From the NCBI GenBank assembly GCA_918026815.1, contig CAKJVC010000017.1, forward strand, positions 1,178,001-1,242,000: DNA of 64,000 bases, written 5' to 3'. Source of the DNA: Chalara sp. BL73 (taxonomy: Eukaryota; Ascomycota; Leotiomycetes; Helotiales). The notes below the pieces were generated by a model. That model was given only the letters and a program-made list of their open reading frames with translations, did not search any database and was not told the origin of the DNA. Of this stretch, positions 1 through 13,190 are shown piece after piece (the first letter of the stretch is position 1; every line of letters begins with the position of its first letter). Made by a program: the position numbers and the translations under genes.

Positions 1-66
1 TGGTGGCATCTTCTTCTGCGTTACCTTTACTTGTCGCCTGAAATTATGCATCAGTAACATGTTCTG

Positions 67-3000
67 TCATCGATTTAGTGTGAAACGGGACTGAAAACTC
101 ACAGCAACACTCGCGCGAATCGCTTCTTCAAACTCGTCATGCATCTCCTCGTGTGTATCTTGAGTTGGAGATTCTTGCACTGCTACCGGTGTGTGCTTAT
201 GCGGTTTGTCTCTCCTGCAGAATGGGCAGCTGCGATGACCATCCGTGCTTTGTAGCTTTTCGCGCTCCACTTCCCGCTTCTTCTTCCTCTCCTCGTGTAA
301 TTTCTTTCGCTCGTCGAATGTAAGATGCCTTGTTTGCATGAATCCCTTTGGCGAGAGATATCCGGATGGTGTGAGATCCGGCCCACCGATGTCCCTCAAC
401 TTTTGTCCAGGGTTTTGAAGTTCAGCCTTGTGCTCTTTCCAGTTCTTAATAATCTCTTGACGTTCCTCGGGTGTGGAAGCGCGGTAATCCTCATAGCCCT
501 TTGCTGTGCGTGCTGATATGATGTAATTCAGAACACTGGATCCGAAGAGCTTGCGGACTTCTTTATGGATACCCATAAATGTATAACCAGGAAGACCCCA
601 CATTGCAGCTCCAGGCTTTAGGACCACGCCTCCAATACCTTTTCCAATACCTTTTACAAACCCAGCAAAGCCTTCTTTCTCAGCGCCACGCATAGGTTGC
701 GTGACGAGACCAGATATGCCATCGTACAACCCGTAGCCAAATTCCTTGCCTGCAGCTTTGAGACCGCTCTGCAGATCCGTGACCTTCTCTTGCGGCCTCA
801 CTGTATCATCGCCATATAACTTGGGTGCATTATGGAAACCACGGGCGAGCCCAAGGGTGAAATCCATAGGACTCTTCATTCCAGCTGCAACAATTCGCTG
901 AATTCCTTTGCCCGCGCCGATAGCACTTTCAAGCGACACCTTGCTAGGGTCGAATTCTGTCTTCTTCCGTGAGTGTGACCCGCTGCGTGGACGCCAGTCA
1001 CCTGAACCAGTCCGGCTATGAGCGCGCTCTCGAGAGTTCGTCCGGGATCCCGATCTGGACCTATTCAGAGTACCTCTCAATGCTTCCCTCAACGAAGATC
1101 CGCGTTCATGGGAGGAAATGCTTGTCAGCGGTGATGTGGGTACCGTTGCACCGTCGCTGACCGATGATCTGTCTGTGCTCTCATACGAAGTTTTGGCGGA
1201 AGGAGAAGATGATGCTCCTAGGTGCGAGCCAGTATCAGAAGAGTAAGTTGATGGTTCGGCGGTCTCTACTGAAGTAACAAGGCTCGTCTCCGACCGCGAG
1301 GTTGGAGCATTGGGGGTGGTTGCACCAGAGGCAAAAGGAGATGGCTTCTCTACCACCTTCTGGTTCGTTTTCTTGAAAGCTTTAAAGATCTCAATTGGGA
1401 AATCGGCAACACCCATGCTCATACTCGCCACCGTCCCGATCAAAGCAGAAGCGCCACCAGAAATTGGATCCCACGGTCCATCTTCAGTCTCATATTCTCG
1501 GGGGCGGTATCTGGGGAAATTAATAATCAAAGCGAAGAACAGAAAAGGGGACTTACAGCTTTAGATCAGCAAAGTCTAGCAAGCCCTCGGCAGCGAGGAC
1601 AGTTGCAGCAAGGGCGCTTAATTTAGTTTTTGTGCGTCTGACTCTCCACACCGCGACCCTGCTTGGTGCAAGCGAACATCTGAGGGAATCAACATCAAGC
1701 ATATCATGGAAACTCTTGCCTCCGACTTCGCAACCATTTTCTTCTTTGATCTTGGCTCCAAGGTCTTTCGCTCTCTCCAGAGTGTCCGGCTTTAACGCCT
1801 CAATCAGAGCCGCAGCCAGTTTATCAGCGGTAAGCTGCTTATATGGGATTGGTGCTGGACCAGCTCCAGCGCGTGCCACCATTGCTCCCCAAAACGGCTG
1901 ATCGCCAAAGAAAGGAACAACGACGGTAGGTTTTCCGGTGGCAATACCGGCTGCGGTAGTTCCTGCTCCTCCGTGGTGAACTACGCATGAGACATGCTGG
2001 AACAGCCAATCGTGTGGCACATTACCAAGCATAAAAATACCTTCAGGTATTTCTAATGCATCGGCTCCTAAACCACCCCAGCCTTTAGAGACCAATGCCC
2101 TAACGCCGGCCTTCTTGACAGCCTCAAAAATCATCTTGGTCATTGCATCCGGGTCATCTACCACAATAGAACCAAATCCGATGTACACAGGAGGTGGCCC
2201 AGCCGCAAGATACGCTGCAAGTTCTGGGTCTGGTGTGTAAGAAGAGGCCAAGGAGAGAAAGTAGAATCCAGAAATGGAAATGTGTTGGCCCCAATCTTTT
2301 GGTTTAGGAATAAGCGCGGGCGACCAGCAGTAAGTGTAAGGAACGCGTAGACGACTTAGCATGCCTGGAGCCCACATTAAGCTTATGGGATCTAATCCCA
2401 AGGCTCTCTCTCGAAATCGATTGATTACATCTCCAAGACCTTGCCAAGTCATCATCTCGACGAGAGCATAGGATACAAAATTCGCAACGCTGACATCGGC
2501 ATTGCTAGACTGAATATTTGCGAGAGGGTGGGGAAACTGCTGTGTTGGTGACCATGGCATCCTAAAAAATTAGAATTGTCCAAATTGAAGAAGGCAGACT
2601 TACGTGAACATCATATGGAGTGGGATGCCTAGCTTTTCAGCAATATGTATATGCGCAAAACTTGGTGGGTTAGCGATAATTGCATCAGCTATAAATGGTA
2701 GCTTTGTAGGGTCTGCATCTAGGTTAATGCCAGCGTCAAATCCAGCAGGCTCATGATCCGCATCCTTTGTGCTCGTCGGCGCACCCAAACCATCTCCGGC
2801 CTCAATGCACGATCTCCAGCAACCAATGACTATCTCTTCCATACCCTTTCTTCGCTTTCCTACATCACCACTCTTCAGGGAATCAAAGCCAGGCATAAGT
2901 CCCGGGTTCTTGACCATGAAAGCCATGAGTTCCGATGGATCGCCACCAATGCTGAAAAATTCCAAATCATTCTCCTCAACAAATGTCTGGAACGTAGGAT

Positions 3001-3650
3001 GTGTTGCAAGACGGACTCTATGACCATATGTAGTTTTCAGAACTTTGCCTAAAGCCACAAATGGCTGCACATCACCCCTCGATCCTACAACATGTATTAC
3101 GACATTAAGTTTTGGTGGAGGAGTTTGGCCTGGCTTTCCTCCCAGCGCGGGCGGTATATATCCTGTTGGTAAAGGTTTTTCATTTTCCTGTGCAACTAAT
3201 TGTAGCTGATTTCGCAATGCCGGGACAAGCAGGTCTGAGAGCCTTCGTGACTTTTGGTTAATATTAATGTTTAATCGTCCATCATCGGTAACCTTTGCTG
3301 AGGTATTGAAGCCATCTTGACTTAGGTCGATTTGGTCATGATTATCTCCGTAGGCTGGTGGAGCCTCGGTATCTGTGGTCAAAATATTTGGAATCCCAAT
3401 ATGTGTTGTGTGTCTGTAAGCATATTAGAACCGCTATGTTGCTTCAATGACATGCAACTCACCTCGTCAACGCCGACGTATCGTGTTCTTTCGAGCTGTT
3501 GCCATTAAACTCCGAGTGAGCGCGTCGAAGTGGCAGTCTGCTGCTCTTTGAATTGCCTAGAATGGCGGCTTCGGCTTGGGCGACAATCTGCGGCGGAAGT
3601 CTTGGGGCCTCTGTCTCGCCAGTGCTTCTTCCACTTTGTGTGTCTGACAT
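67..3650 (-). CDS. GT28-type UDP-glycosyltransferase (sterol glucosyltransferase-like)
   Basis: Four exons: 3650-3463, 3413-2604, 2561-1557 and 1510-67. All three junctions are GT..AG and keep frame, giving 1148 residues. The N-terminal GT28 domain has the loop VVGSRGDVQPF at about residues 171-181. The C-terminal nucleotide-sugar half has YIGFGS (about 459-464), HHGGAGTT (about 528-535) and DQPFWG (about 553), the family's UDP-glucose-binding signatures. By family it transfers a hexose from a UDP-sugar to a sterol or similar lipid on a membrane face; the acceptor is inferred. No PH or GRAM domain of the Atg26 type is seen. From about residue 668 there is a Ser/Arg-rich low-complexity stretch, then a Gly-rich conserved-looking segment (about 870-960) of unknown role. 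The start is the first ATG of the 5' exon; exon 2 has no better start. Confidence 0.88.
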
Positions 3651-4748
3651 ATTTGGAGACTGTGCGGGACCAGTAGGTGCGTATTTTCAAGAGCCTGTAG
3701 CCCCAATTTATCCAGTTATATGCCCATGAGTTTCTGGCATGTGCCGATTCACAATCGGTGTGTTTTCGACGGGTGATGGGGTCGGCCAGTGGACGCGCCA
3801 CGGAGATAAAGATGCCCTTGCAGATAGACTAGCTTGTGGCCCGTAAATATCGTATGTACGGGGAGTGCAACTATGTATGGAGGAAACCAGGAGTTGTAGA
3901 AGGAAATCTGTCGTCGTGGATTCAGTGGTCGACACAGTCAAGATGGCGACCTTGTGGTCAACTACGTAGGGGTTCGAGCTGGGTGGGCGCGGGGCAAAAG
4001 CAGGCGGGATGGGATATCTGCATAAAATGTGGGCAGCTCTCTTTGGGCCCGCGCAGGATCAGCTGGAATAGATGTGATTTGCTGCATCTTTCCTGTATGT
4101 GATTTATATACTTTTCGGAATGTTTATTAATCCAGAGTTATCTATGCATGTCTACGAGATAGTGCAGCTTAGTTCAGCTCTTAGCATCGGCTGTAATGCT
4201 GACCAAGCATACACTGCTTACATACGTCCACCTAGGCAAACATATTCGCGTTTGTTTACCCAAATCAGTTCTAAAGAGGGCCAAATACCTCGCACTGTGA
4301 GGAGTTGTCAAAGGGACAACTAGTTCGGAAAGTCGTGGCACACAAAGCTGACAATATGACGAAGTTGTACATTGTGGCGAATTAGGAATTCTAGGGGCAA
4401 GATTTGAAGAGGTGTGGCTGTTCCTTGTTTTTGCAGCTTTCCTGCAAGATTTATGCCATTGGATAGATGTCTCGTTGTACAAAATTGCAGTTGGTAGGAA
4501 AAGCATCCTGTCACAAGCTAGCAGCCTTTCACTTGAACAGGCATACTACACAGTCTAACCGCTTGAAGAACAAAAGCGGTAGCAGAAAATCGAGGCTTCA
4601 AAAACTGCTTCTTTCCTATAATACAAAGGCCCCAAAGACATAGCCCAATATGTAAGAACCCATGAAGCTTTTTGTTCCCGATTACTAGCACGCATGCCCA
4701 CGCACATCTCTCCCTTGCGCCCACTATCTTCATGCTACAACCATATAC
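3651..4748. other. Intergenic, upstream of the glycosyltransferase
   Basis: This 1.1 kb lies between the glycosyltransferase start and the Sec61 beta stop, both on the minus strand. The six short ORFs here are under 125 codons, overlap one another and match nothing I recognise. It should hold the glycosyltransferase promoter and the Sec61 beta 3' UTR. Confidence 0.6.
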
Positions 4749-5550
4749 TTAGCTCGCCCATCTGCGCGTGAGTTTTGCAATCACTGTTGCTTGTTTAGTA
4801 CGCCACCATGATCTTGGGAAGGGTGAGATTGGACATACGATGCAATGCAACAACGCTCATGATGAAAACAAGGGAAAGAACCAATACAACAACGGGGTCC
4901 ACCTTCAGTCCTGGGCTTTCGTCGGTGTAGAGCTCTGTAAAAACTCGTTAGCAATGTTCTTTTCTACTCGTGGATCTCCTTGTTGCATGTGCTTCTTGCC
5001 GCCTCGGATAACAGTATTCTATCACTGTTTATCCAATACATTTAGATATTCTTATTTATCGTCAATTGTCAACTGGCTTGTCCTTTGGTGTGCGTATTCA
5101 TATTGTTGTAATTTCCCAGCCCTCTAGGGCTCCTAAATTCCAGCTCTCTTCATTTGGTATTAAAAGAGCAACATACTCAACATCGTGCTGCTGCTTCCAC
5201 CCGCACCTGCCGCTCTCGTGCTGCTTGGCCGCGCATTGGCAAGCTTATCCTTCTGATCAGCCGCTGCGCGCCTTCGGATGGCAGTCTTTGGTCCTCCGGG
5301 GGGTGTTGGAGATGAGGGACGACCGCTGCCGCCAGAGACGCCTGGAGAGTTGACTGGAGATGAGGGTCGTGGCGAAGACTGCGATTATGTTGTCAGCTTT
5401 TGAATTATATTTTGAATTGATACAAAATGATCTTTGCCGCCAATTCGAAGAAAGAACATGAATTCAGTTTTGCGAAGAAGCTCGCAAGCTCGCACATTGG
5501 TGCTAGAAATAAAGCGCTGGATGAGGTAAGTAAGTTAGGGATCGTACCAT
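4749..5550 (-). CDS. sbh1: Sec61 translocon beta subunit (Sbh1-like)
   Basis: Four coding exons: 5550-5548 (ATG only), 5378-5177, 4934-4839 and 4783-4749, encoding 111 residues. The product is the small tail-anchored subunit of the ER Sec61 channel. Residues 2-67 are the Ser/Pro/Gly-rich cytosolic part, with the conserved basic core AIRRRAAADQ. Next comes SSSTMLKLYTDESPGLKVDP, with its K codon split by an intron, then a hydrophobic anchor (about 87-104) and a short basic tail ending LTRRWAS. Introns use gtatgt donors, and a gtactaaac branch-like site precedes the last acceptor. An in-frame TAA just upstream of the second exon forces a separate start exon; ATG|gtacga at 5550 is the only fit I found. 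The gene is so fragmented that no long ORF reveals it. The first junction is the least certain part. Confidence 0.88.
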
Positions 5551-6453
5551 GTTGGTATATATAATTCGTAAGAAAATTGAAGGGTATCGGAAAGGTAGAA
5601 GGAGAGATTGACGATTGAGATTAGAGGTGGTAGAAGTTGGAGGCTGCTGGTCTGGCTTCTTGTGATTATTGAGGACACGATCTCAAAGGAGGCCGGACCC
5701 AATTCTCGACAAGGATTAATCTGCCAAGTCCACACTATCCCCAAAATATACTTAAATCGAAAGCCTGGGGACATATGTTTACGGTTTTGAGGACATAAGG
5801 ATTGCATGTCTACTTTATCCTTCGCTGAGCCTAGATAACCGTTACATTACATTTTTGAAATTCATGCTAGTCTAGAATGAATTGGACATCTAATTTTGAA
5901 ATCTTGCAAAAGATAATGTGCTCTAGACAAGATGTTCTCAAAAGCAACAAGGCCAGACCATATCCCTACTTTAGATAGATCAATCTTTCGCTATTTTATT
6001 TAACTATGATGCCTATAGTGACCTGGCATCGATGCTGATACATACATGAAGCGTGTGCTTGCAGGCACCATAAGGTAAGTGAAGATGAACAAATGAAAAA
6101 TGGTTTGCAGAAGATATCTGCCAAAGTGCCTCTAATCAATGCCTCCCGCTCGCTGAATGTCCCTAATAAATCATCGGAACAAGAAGAAAAAGAGTAATGG
6201 TAATGATTCCCATATCGTCCACCTAAACTGCGCTATGACCTCCAGCCCTGCGTTTGCATGTAACCTTCCTCTTCGAAGGCACCAGCCCTGTTAAGTGTTT
6301 CCGTTTTGTTTGTAAAAGGTCGCTCATGTCCCTCCTGTGGAGCCGGCAGCGCCATGCCCATTATATAGATTAAACAGTACATTCTACAATGAAGCCAAAG
6401 GTATCAACCGAACGCCTTCCGCTATGATGCATGCAGGATCGCTCTTAATTGCT
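5551..6453. other. Intergenic, Sec61 beta promoter region
   Basis: This 0.9 kb stretch is AT-rich between the phosphatase stop and the Sec61 beta start. ORFs near 5535-5807 on both strands are short, overlapping and not recognisable. No RNA gene was seen. Confidence 0.55.
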
Positions 6454-8363
6454 TCAAAGGGCGACATCGAGAACAAGGCTAACGTCTCGAACTTGTGGCC
6501 CAGCCAGATCCTCTAGTACAGGAATCAGATCTAGCAATTCGTTGTCGTGTGCGTCTGAAAACCAACTGCTGATTGGCACGGCATGCTGAGGGTGGAAGAT
6601 ATAAGAAGTGGGGGAGTTGTCGATGATGATAGTTTCTCTCAAATCACGGCCAACTTGAGATAGGTCCTTGACATAATTTCCTTGGTGGTTATAACAGCTT
6701 TCTCTGAAGAGTCGATGATGTACCACGTGATGAATATCCAGTTGGTCTAGAAGTGGATCACCATACTGCAATCGTTAATTGGATTTTCCTGTTGAAAACG
6801 ACTGGTCACCACGGCTTACCTTAGATACAGAGGCAGTGAAAACCACAACCTCATAGAGTTCCCCAACCCGCTTCATAAATTGATCTACACCAGGTCGCTT
6901 AATCACGTATACATTGTGATATTGTCCTTCAATCTCCACTGGAATGGTGAAGTCTGCTTGATGCAATATCTATTTAATTCCGTTAGCTATATACCACTGT
7001 AGAGCAATAGAAAAAGGGCTCACCTTGAAGCTACTATGAACAAGAGTTTCGTCAAGATCTAGAACAAGGCATTTCTTTCCCTTAAAACGAGGCGCAATTG
7101 GAGGAAGCAGCCATTGCTGTTTGCCATCAACTGGTTCAAGCGCTCTTTCTTCTTCAGTGGGCCCCAATTGAGGCACAGGTGGTGGTGGTGGTAAAGCTGG
7201 TTTTGCAGGCTCTTCCCTTTGCGCTGCTGAAATTGGGGTATTCTCCTTTTCCGTGGGGACTTGGTTAGACTCTGTCATATTGGTATCACCCTCTTCGTCT
7301 TTTTCTCTATCCTGTGCCAACACCGGCTCCTGTTGTAATAACGGTGATTGAATCAAGACAGCCGGGCTTGACTGGGTGGGTTGAGTTGTATTTGGCCCAG
7401 CATCCTTGGGCAGATTAGGCGATGGCTGGTCGCGAGGCTCAATGGGTGCACTAGGCTCGCCATTTGCATTCAAGGGTGCAATGGCTCCGGATTGCAACGT
7501 CTTCCCGAGAGTTGCATTGGTTTCATCTCGATCGTGACCCGGTTCTATTCGTTTTTGTATTTCCTTCTCCGATTGAGGCTGCACTAGACCTGAGTTATGT
7601 GTTGTGACATTGTCAGGTTTGCTGGATGTAGTTGGTCGCTGTCCAACCTTTGTTACCTTTGTCGGGGGAAGAGCGGTTTCGCTAGGATCAGCTCCGTCTG
7701 CGTGATCTGGTACTCCACAGCATAATTTTGCAAAGAAACTCTTCTTTTTAGGAGCACTATTGGATTTAATGCTGGGTGGAGCATCTCCAGTAGGACCCGC
7801 GATTGCAGCCGGGGGTGTTATCGACATTTTGCTAGTGCTCGTACTCCCATTCCGTCTCCGACCCAAAATGCTGCCTTTCGACTCTTTTGATTTCCCTCCG
7901 ATGCTTTCTCTGGGGTCACTTGCAGTTGCGCCGCTAAGGCCTGTCGACGTCGGTGATGGTTGTATCTTCTGAGAAGAAGATCTTGACGGAACGTGCAATA
8001 GTCCACGGGTTTTCAATGTGCCTTCTGATCCGTCGTCGCCCACTTTCAAGAATTCTTTTTCGTTTTGTGATCCTGAGCCAATTGTTCTATCAGAATCATC
8101 TGTGGTTGCAGTGTTTTGCGCGGTAGAGGTTCCTTGTGTTGACGAGGTCGGTGGCTGGGGAACGTCTGTAACTGCAAGTCTCTGTTAGCCATCCAATTCA
8201 TCAGCTCATGCGCGCTCACTAACGGCGCACTTCACAATAGGGTATTGTCAGGTCAGGGAAACGTACAACTCGAGGTATTTAGTGCTGGTGGCTTAGTACC
8301 CTTCGTGCCTTCACCGGGGCGGCTACGATCTTGCTCAGTCGGATGAGCTAATTCATTACTCAT
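6454..8363 (-). CDS. Psr-like CTD-type protein phosphatase (NIF/FCP1 family)
   Basis: Four exons: 8363-8267, 8171-7024, 6969-6820 and 6765-6454, giving 568 residues. Residues 1-395 are Ser/Thr/Pro-rich and probably disordered. The FCP1-homology domain begins near 398 with [12 protein letters not shown]. Its DxDxT motif is D404-L-D-E-T408, where D404 would be the nucleophile and D406 the acid/base. Further family landmarks are RPGVDQF, VVFTAS and IIIDNSP. The domain runs to about residue 560 with almost no tail, as in yeast Psr1/Psr2, which dephosphorylate Ser/Thr sites in stress and ion-tolerance signalling. The yeast proteins are palmitoylated at N-terminal cysteines; none is seen in the first 30 residues here, so plasma-membrane location is not supported by sequence. 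ATG 8363 opens a frame joined to exon 2 by a gtacgt donor. Confidence 0.88.
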
Positions 8364-10582
8364 CGAGGGCAATTCAGACCTGAATAGGCCGGATATGTGA
8401 TGCGACGTACTTGGCTCGGTCTTAACTCCCCTTCGTTGTGTCTTTACCTGCGCGTTTTCGCTGATGGGTACTGGTAACTACAAGTTGATCCCTAATCTGA
8501 CACCAATGCAAATGCCCCTTTGCGCGCGAGCGCTGATTTGAGCCGACAAGTAGCGTTAGTTGTCGGAAAGTAGTAGCACAATTATTCCATAGAAAATGAT
8601 GAGCTGAAGCAGTGCGCAAGAGTAGTGAAAAGCGTGTTGGAAGGAGAGATGATGATGGAGGAGGTCTGGAGAGGCTGGACACTTTGGGCAAGCTTCCCTG
8701 GTAAGCGAGATTGCCAGATGAGGGTTCCCCCAAGCTCTCTCAGCTATTAACGGCATAGAGCAGCCATGAGCCGGGGAAGAGACATTGAAAGAATCATAAC
8801 AGGGGGTAGCATTTACATCACGTATCTGGGAAACAATTCCGTTCAAGCTGCTGCTAGGCTAAATCATTTTCAACCTATGTTTTTCGGGCACAATCCTGAT
8901 CTTCAAGTTGTCGATGGATGGCATGGCATGTATAATACCTTAAAATAGTCCATGCTACAGAGTGCTACTTAATAACCAACAATGGGGCAGAGCCCACCCA
9001 AATATCCACGAGAAGTCCACTGAAAATCGGAACATTGCAACTTCAATAATATTCCGAGTTCTTTACGCACGTCCAGATTGACATGAATGTCAGTTTGAGC
9101 ATTAGACATCGAGGCTATCATAGCCTTTGGATATCAGCTTGAAGGCAACCCCTGACCCCAAACAGACTTAAGTTTCTCTTGCATCCAAAATTAACTGGAA
9201 TTCCAAGCATCGAAGAGCTTCTTACCCATAAGAGCGTCAGAGTAGCAGCTCTAGTCTCGCTGTAACCTGCATCCGATGAAGCCTCTCATTCTCCTGTCAC
9301 AATCACAAGAACCCGTTCCGACTTTCGATTAGCCACATCTTGACGAATCTTGTTGGTCTGTAATGGGGGATGGATGGGATTACGCGCCGTCCTTTTGCCT
9401 CCCATATCCTCCTATCAAAGACGTCCGGTCCAAGACTCTGCATGCTTGCTGGTGCTGTCAAATCATACCTTGACATCGGGCTCGACGAGCCCATTGGCGC
9501 ATTAACATAACGTGAACATGATTAGTATAGGGCAGCATAAGGACAGCATAGAACAGGACATGATAGCAGAAGCCATTTCACCATCTGACAAAAAAAACTT
9601 AATTCGAATATTGATGATGGTTCCTGTCTTCAGGCTTGGTGAAGCTTGGCTCTAAAAACGTCCGACCACATTCGTCTCCGCCTCAGCGGCTAAAATGCAA
9701 CCTATCGGTGAACCGCCTCAACGCTCCAACCAGGATGAAATTTGAGTTCAGGCTTTCGATCGCGTTTTCCAAAAGTGTCGTCAATAGTGCCAGTATAATA
9801 GCGGATATGTGATAATGAGAAGATGTGCTTATATAGTCCCATACCTACCACAAAGCTTGGCGGCTCAAATTACGAAACCCGCCCCCAAGCATCACGTGTA
9901 GGGCAGCTGGTCATATCTTAGGTATGCTGTTGCTGGTGCTATAAGCGATGCCGAAAGGCTTCTAGAAGGGCTTGTAACATACTTGTATACCTGGCAAACA
10001 GAAGAAGCAGAAGCAGAAGAAGTGCCACTGCTCAGGGAGAACAAAGAACATAACCCTATATTGCTTGGCTTAGCCTTCTAGCTTCGCGCTGTCTCTATCC
10101 CCAAACACAATTAAGCACCGATTCAAGTCTGGAAGAGCGCAGTGGGTTGTTGAAGCTGACTAGCAATAGAACAATGCAATTTCTATCAGTAAGCGCAAGT
10201 AAAGAAAAATGCCTTTCTACTTGTTCAAGTCGCCACCTTGGAACTTCCCCAGGGCACGTGACAGAATTGACGTGCCAAGATCCGGGGTGAGCATGTGAAT
10301 GAGACCGAGGCATGTGCTCATACTGGAAATGCCACCACACACCAGACAAAAAGAACTCACTTGATTCCATGATTGTGTAGCTGCGCTCTTCCTGGACGCG
10401 GTATTGATAAATCCTTTTATTCGAACCTGACTGTATAGTAACCAATGGCGGTATCTCTGCCATAGCATGCGCGACGTTAAACCCTCTAGATGTATCACGA
10501 CGACATGAGATAAAGATGCAGGTTTTGGGAACATCGAGCTCAAAGTCAACTCATCATATCTGCGAAAAACGTTTCGGCCACA
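8364..10582. promoter_or_regulatory. 2.2 kb divergent upstream region
   Basis: It separates the minus-strand phosphatase from the plus-strand ABC transporter, so it must hold both promoters. ORFs inside are at most 125 codons, lie on both strands and look like chance. A purine-rich GAA/GCA triplet tract lies at about 9998-10022. No tRNA or mobile element was recognised. Confidence 0.5.
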
Positions 10583-13190
10583 ATGGCAAATCAATCAACT
10601 CTACGGCAGTATGAGGATCCTGTGGTAGCTCTGTACCAGCTCTACTCATCACTCCTCCGCCAGCGTCTCAAAGGCGCATCCAAAACTGCAAAGCTCCTTG
10701 GGACTCTATTTCTTGCCCTTTCCATAATCGTTGGCGGAGAAGGTGGTCGCAGGTGGTGGAAGAAACGGAAAGTGGAAAGGGAGCAAGGCCAGCGGTTACA
10801 TCGGCGGAATTCCGGACTGAAGAACAAAGATGGGTCAAGAGTCATATTTGTGCCATACAAGGACGCCACATCCAAGGTCACCATATATCCTACTAAGCCG
10901 ATGACCTTTGATGCCCATCGCCGCTTGTTCCTCAACCCGCCCAGGGCTTCTGGTCTCACCGATGGACAGCAGACACCGCAAATACCGCCACCACAGACAA
11001 AGCCGGGCCTCAATCTTGCATTTCTCCACCAATTCCTCAGCTTGCTCAGTATCATGATACCAAGATGGTCAAGCAAGGAAACTGGTCTTTTGCTAAGCCA
11101 CGGAGTGTTTTTGATGTTGCGGACATACTTGTCTTTAGTGGTAGCCAGACTTGATGGAGAGATTGTGAGAGATTTGGTGGCTGGAAATGGCAAAGCATTT
11201 ATCTGGGGAATAATCAAGGTATACTTCCTTTGACATAAATGAGCTGCTAAATACACGATTTCTAGGGCTAACATTTTGTAGTGGTGCGGAATTGGAAGTT
11301 TTGCCTCCTACACAAACGCCATGATCAAATTCTTGCAATCAAAAGTTTCAATCGCCTTTCGTACACGCCTTACAAGATATATTCATGATCTTTACTTGAA
11401 TGACAACTTAAACTACTACAAGTTATCAAATCTAGATGGTGGAATTGGACAAGGCGCAGATCAATTTATCACACAAGATCTTACCCACTTCTGTGCATCA
11501 GCAGCAAGCTTATACTCGTCCCTAGGAAAACCATTTGTTGATCTTCTGGTTTTCAATTACCAGCTCTATAGATCCCTTGGTCCATTAGCCTTGACTGGCT
11601 TGCTGAGCAACTATTTCTTAACGGCGACAATCCTCCGCAGATTGTCTCCGCCATTTGGAAAGCTAAAGGCCGTAGAAGGTCGTAAAGAGGGTGATTTTAG
11701 AGGCCTTCACGCTCGACTTATCGCAAATGCCGAAGAAGTGGCATTCTATGGTGGAGCCAGTATGGAGAAACAGTTCCTAGACAAGGAATTCAAAAGCCTA
11801 AAAAAGTGGATGGAGGGCATCTATACCTTAAAAATTCGGTACAACATACTGGAAGACTTCGTTTTGAAATACAGCTGGAGTGCATATGGCTATTTGCTAA
11901 GCTCAATTCCAGTTTTCCTCCCAGCTTGGGGTGGCATGGGAGGGATTCAAGAATTAGCCGATGTCTCAGCTAGTGGAGGGCATGAAAAAGGAAGAATGAA
12001 GGAGTTTATCACCAACAAACGGCTTATGCTTTCGCTTGCTGATGCGGGTGGCCGGATGATGTATTCCATCAAGGACTTATCTGAGCTTGCGGGATACACG
12101 AGTAGAGTCTATACTCTCATCTCCACGCTTCATCGAGTTCACGCAAATGCCTACTTCCCTCCTCGGGGAACTCATCCCGAGCTTTATTCACTTTCGGATG
12201 TTCAGGGAACCATTCAAAAAGGGTTCGATGGTGTGCGCCTCGAGCACGTTCCAGTTGTGGCTCCATCTATCTTTCCCCATGGTGGCGAACCACTCACCGA
12301 CTCTCTTTCGATGATCGTCCATTCCGGAGAGCACCTTCTTATTTCTGGACCTAATGGAGCAGGAAAGTCTGCCGTGGCTCGCATTGTCTCTGGACTCTGG
12401 CCGGTGTACCGTGGGCTTGTCTCCCGCCCTCGAAGCTTAGGTACTGACGGCATAATGTTCTTGCCTCAACGTCCGTATCTTTCCGTAGGTACACTTCGTG
12501 ATCAAGTCATTTATCCAGATGGCGAGCTTGAAATGCGTGAGAAGGGCCGGCGTGACATAGAGCTAAAGCGTATCCTTGAGGAAGCACGACTAGGATACCT
12601 GCCAGATCGAGAAGGTGGTTGGGATACGAGAAAGGAGTGGAAAGATGTATTATCTGGTGGCGAGAAACAAAGAATGGCTATCGCGCGACTGCTTTACCAT
12701 GAGCCAAGATATGCATTCATCGATGAAGGAACTTCTGCAGTCAGCTCAGACGTTGAAGGATTGCTCTACGAGAGTTGTAAGGAGAAGGGCATCACGCTCA
12801 TCACCATCAGCACTCGAGCAAGTCTGAAGAGATATCACACCTTCAACTTGACCCTCGGCTTGGGAGAGGATGGTAGTGCCTGGGAATACGAAAGGATTGG
12901 AACAGAGGTATGATTTTGATCGGCGACCATGTAATAGAGCCTAAGCTGAAGAAATCTACTAACGTCATCGTTTATAGGAAGAGAAAATGGGTGTCGAAAG
13001 AGAACTTACCGACTTACGAGAACGACTAGCCAAGGTTCAGGAAATGGAGGCAAGGAAGGCAGCAATCGAGAAGGAATTATCTCAGGTGTGGGTCGAGGGT
13101 GGTGCGACACTAGAAGAGCCTTCCTATGTGCAAGATGAAGGCAAGCAGGCATACGAGACGGCTAGCGAGGGTGAGGGGCAGGAGGCTTGA
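10583..13190 (+). CDS. Peroxisomal long-chain acyl-CoA ABC half-transporter (ABCD/Pxa2-like)
   Basis: Exons 10583-11218, 11282-12907 and 12978-13190 give 824 residues. It is a half-transporter with an N-terminal membrane domain and one C-terminal ATPase. The ABCD EAA-like loop reads NAEEVAFYGG (about 361-370). Walker A is GPNGAGKS (568-575), the signature LSGGEKQR (669-676) and Walker B YAFIDEG (689-695). By family it pairs with a Pxa1-type partner to bring long-chain acyl-CoA into peroxisomes for beta-oxidation; no partner gene is in the window. After the ATPase a charged helix (about 757-800, rich in E, R and K) looks like a coiled coil encoded mostly by the last exon. ATG 10583 is the first in a frame that runs straight into the membrane domain. 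Confidence 0.92.

Noticed and set aside
3965..4000. GGGTTCGAGC-like T-loop, possible tRNA
   Set aside because: No D arm, anticodon stem or acceptor pairing could be built around it.
9998..10022. GAA/GCA triplet tract
   Set aside because: Too short and in a promoter-like region. A simple repeat, not a coding or CRISPR-type array.
10217..11274. Minus-strand ORFs of 125 and 210 codons
   Set aside because: They overlap the ABC transporter start or promoter and have no family signal. The sense strand encodes the transporter.
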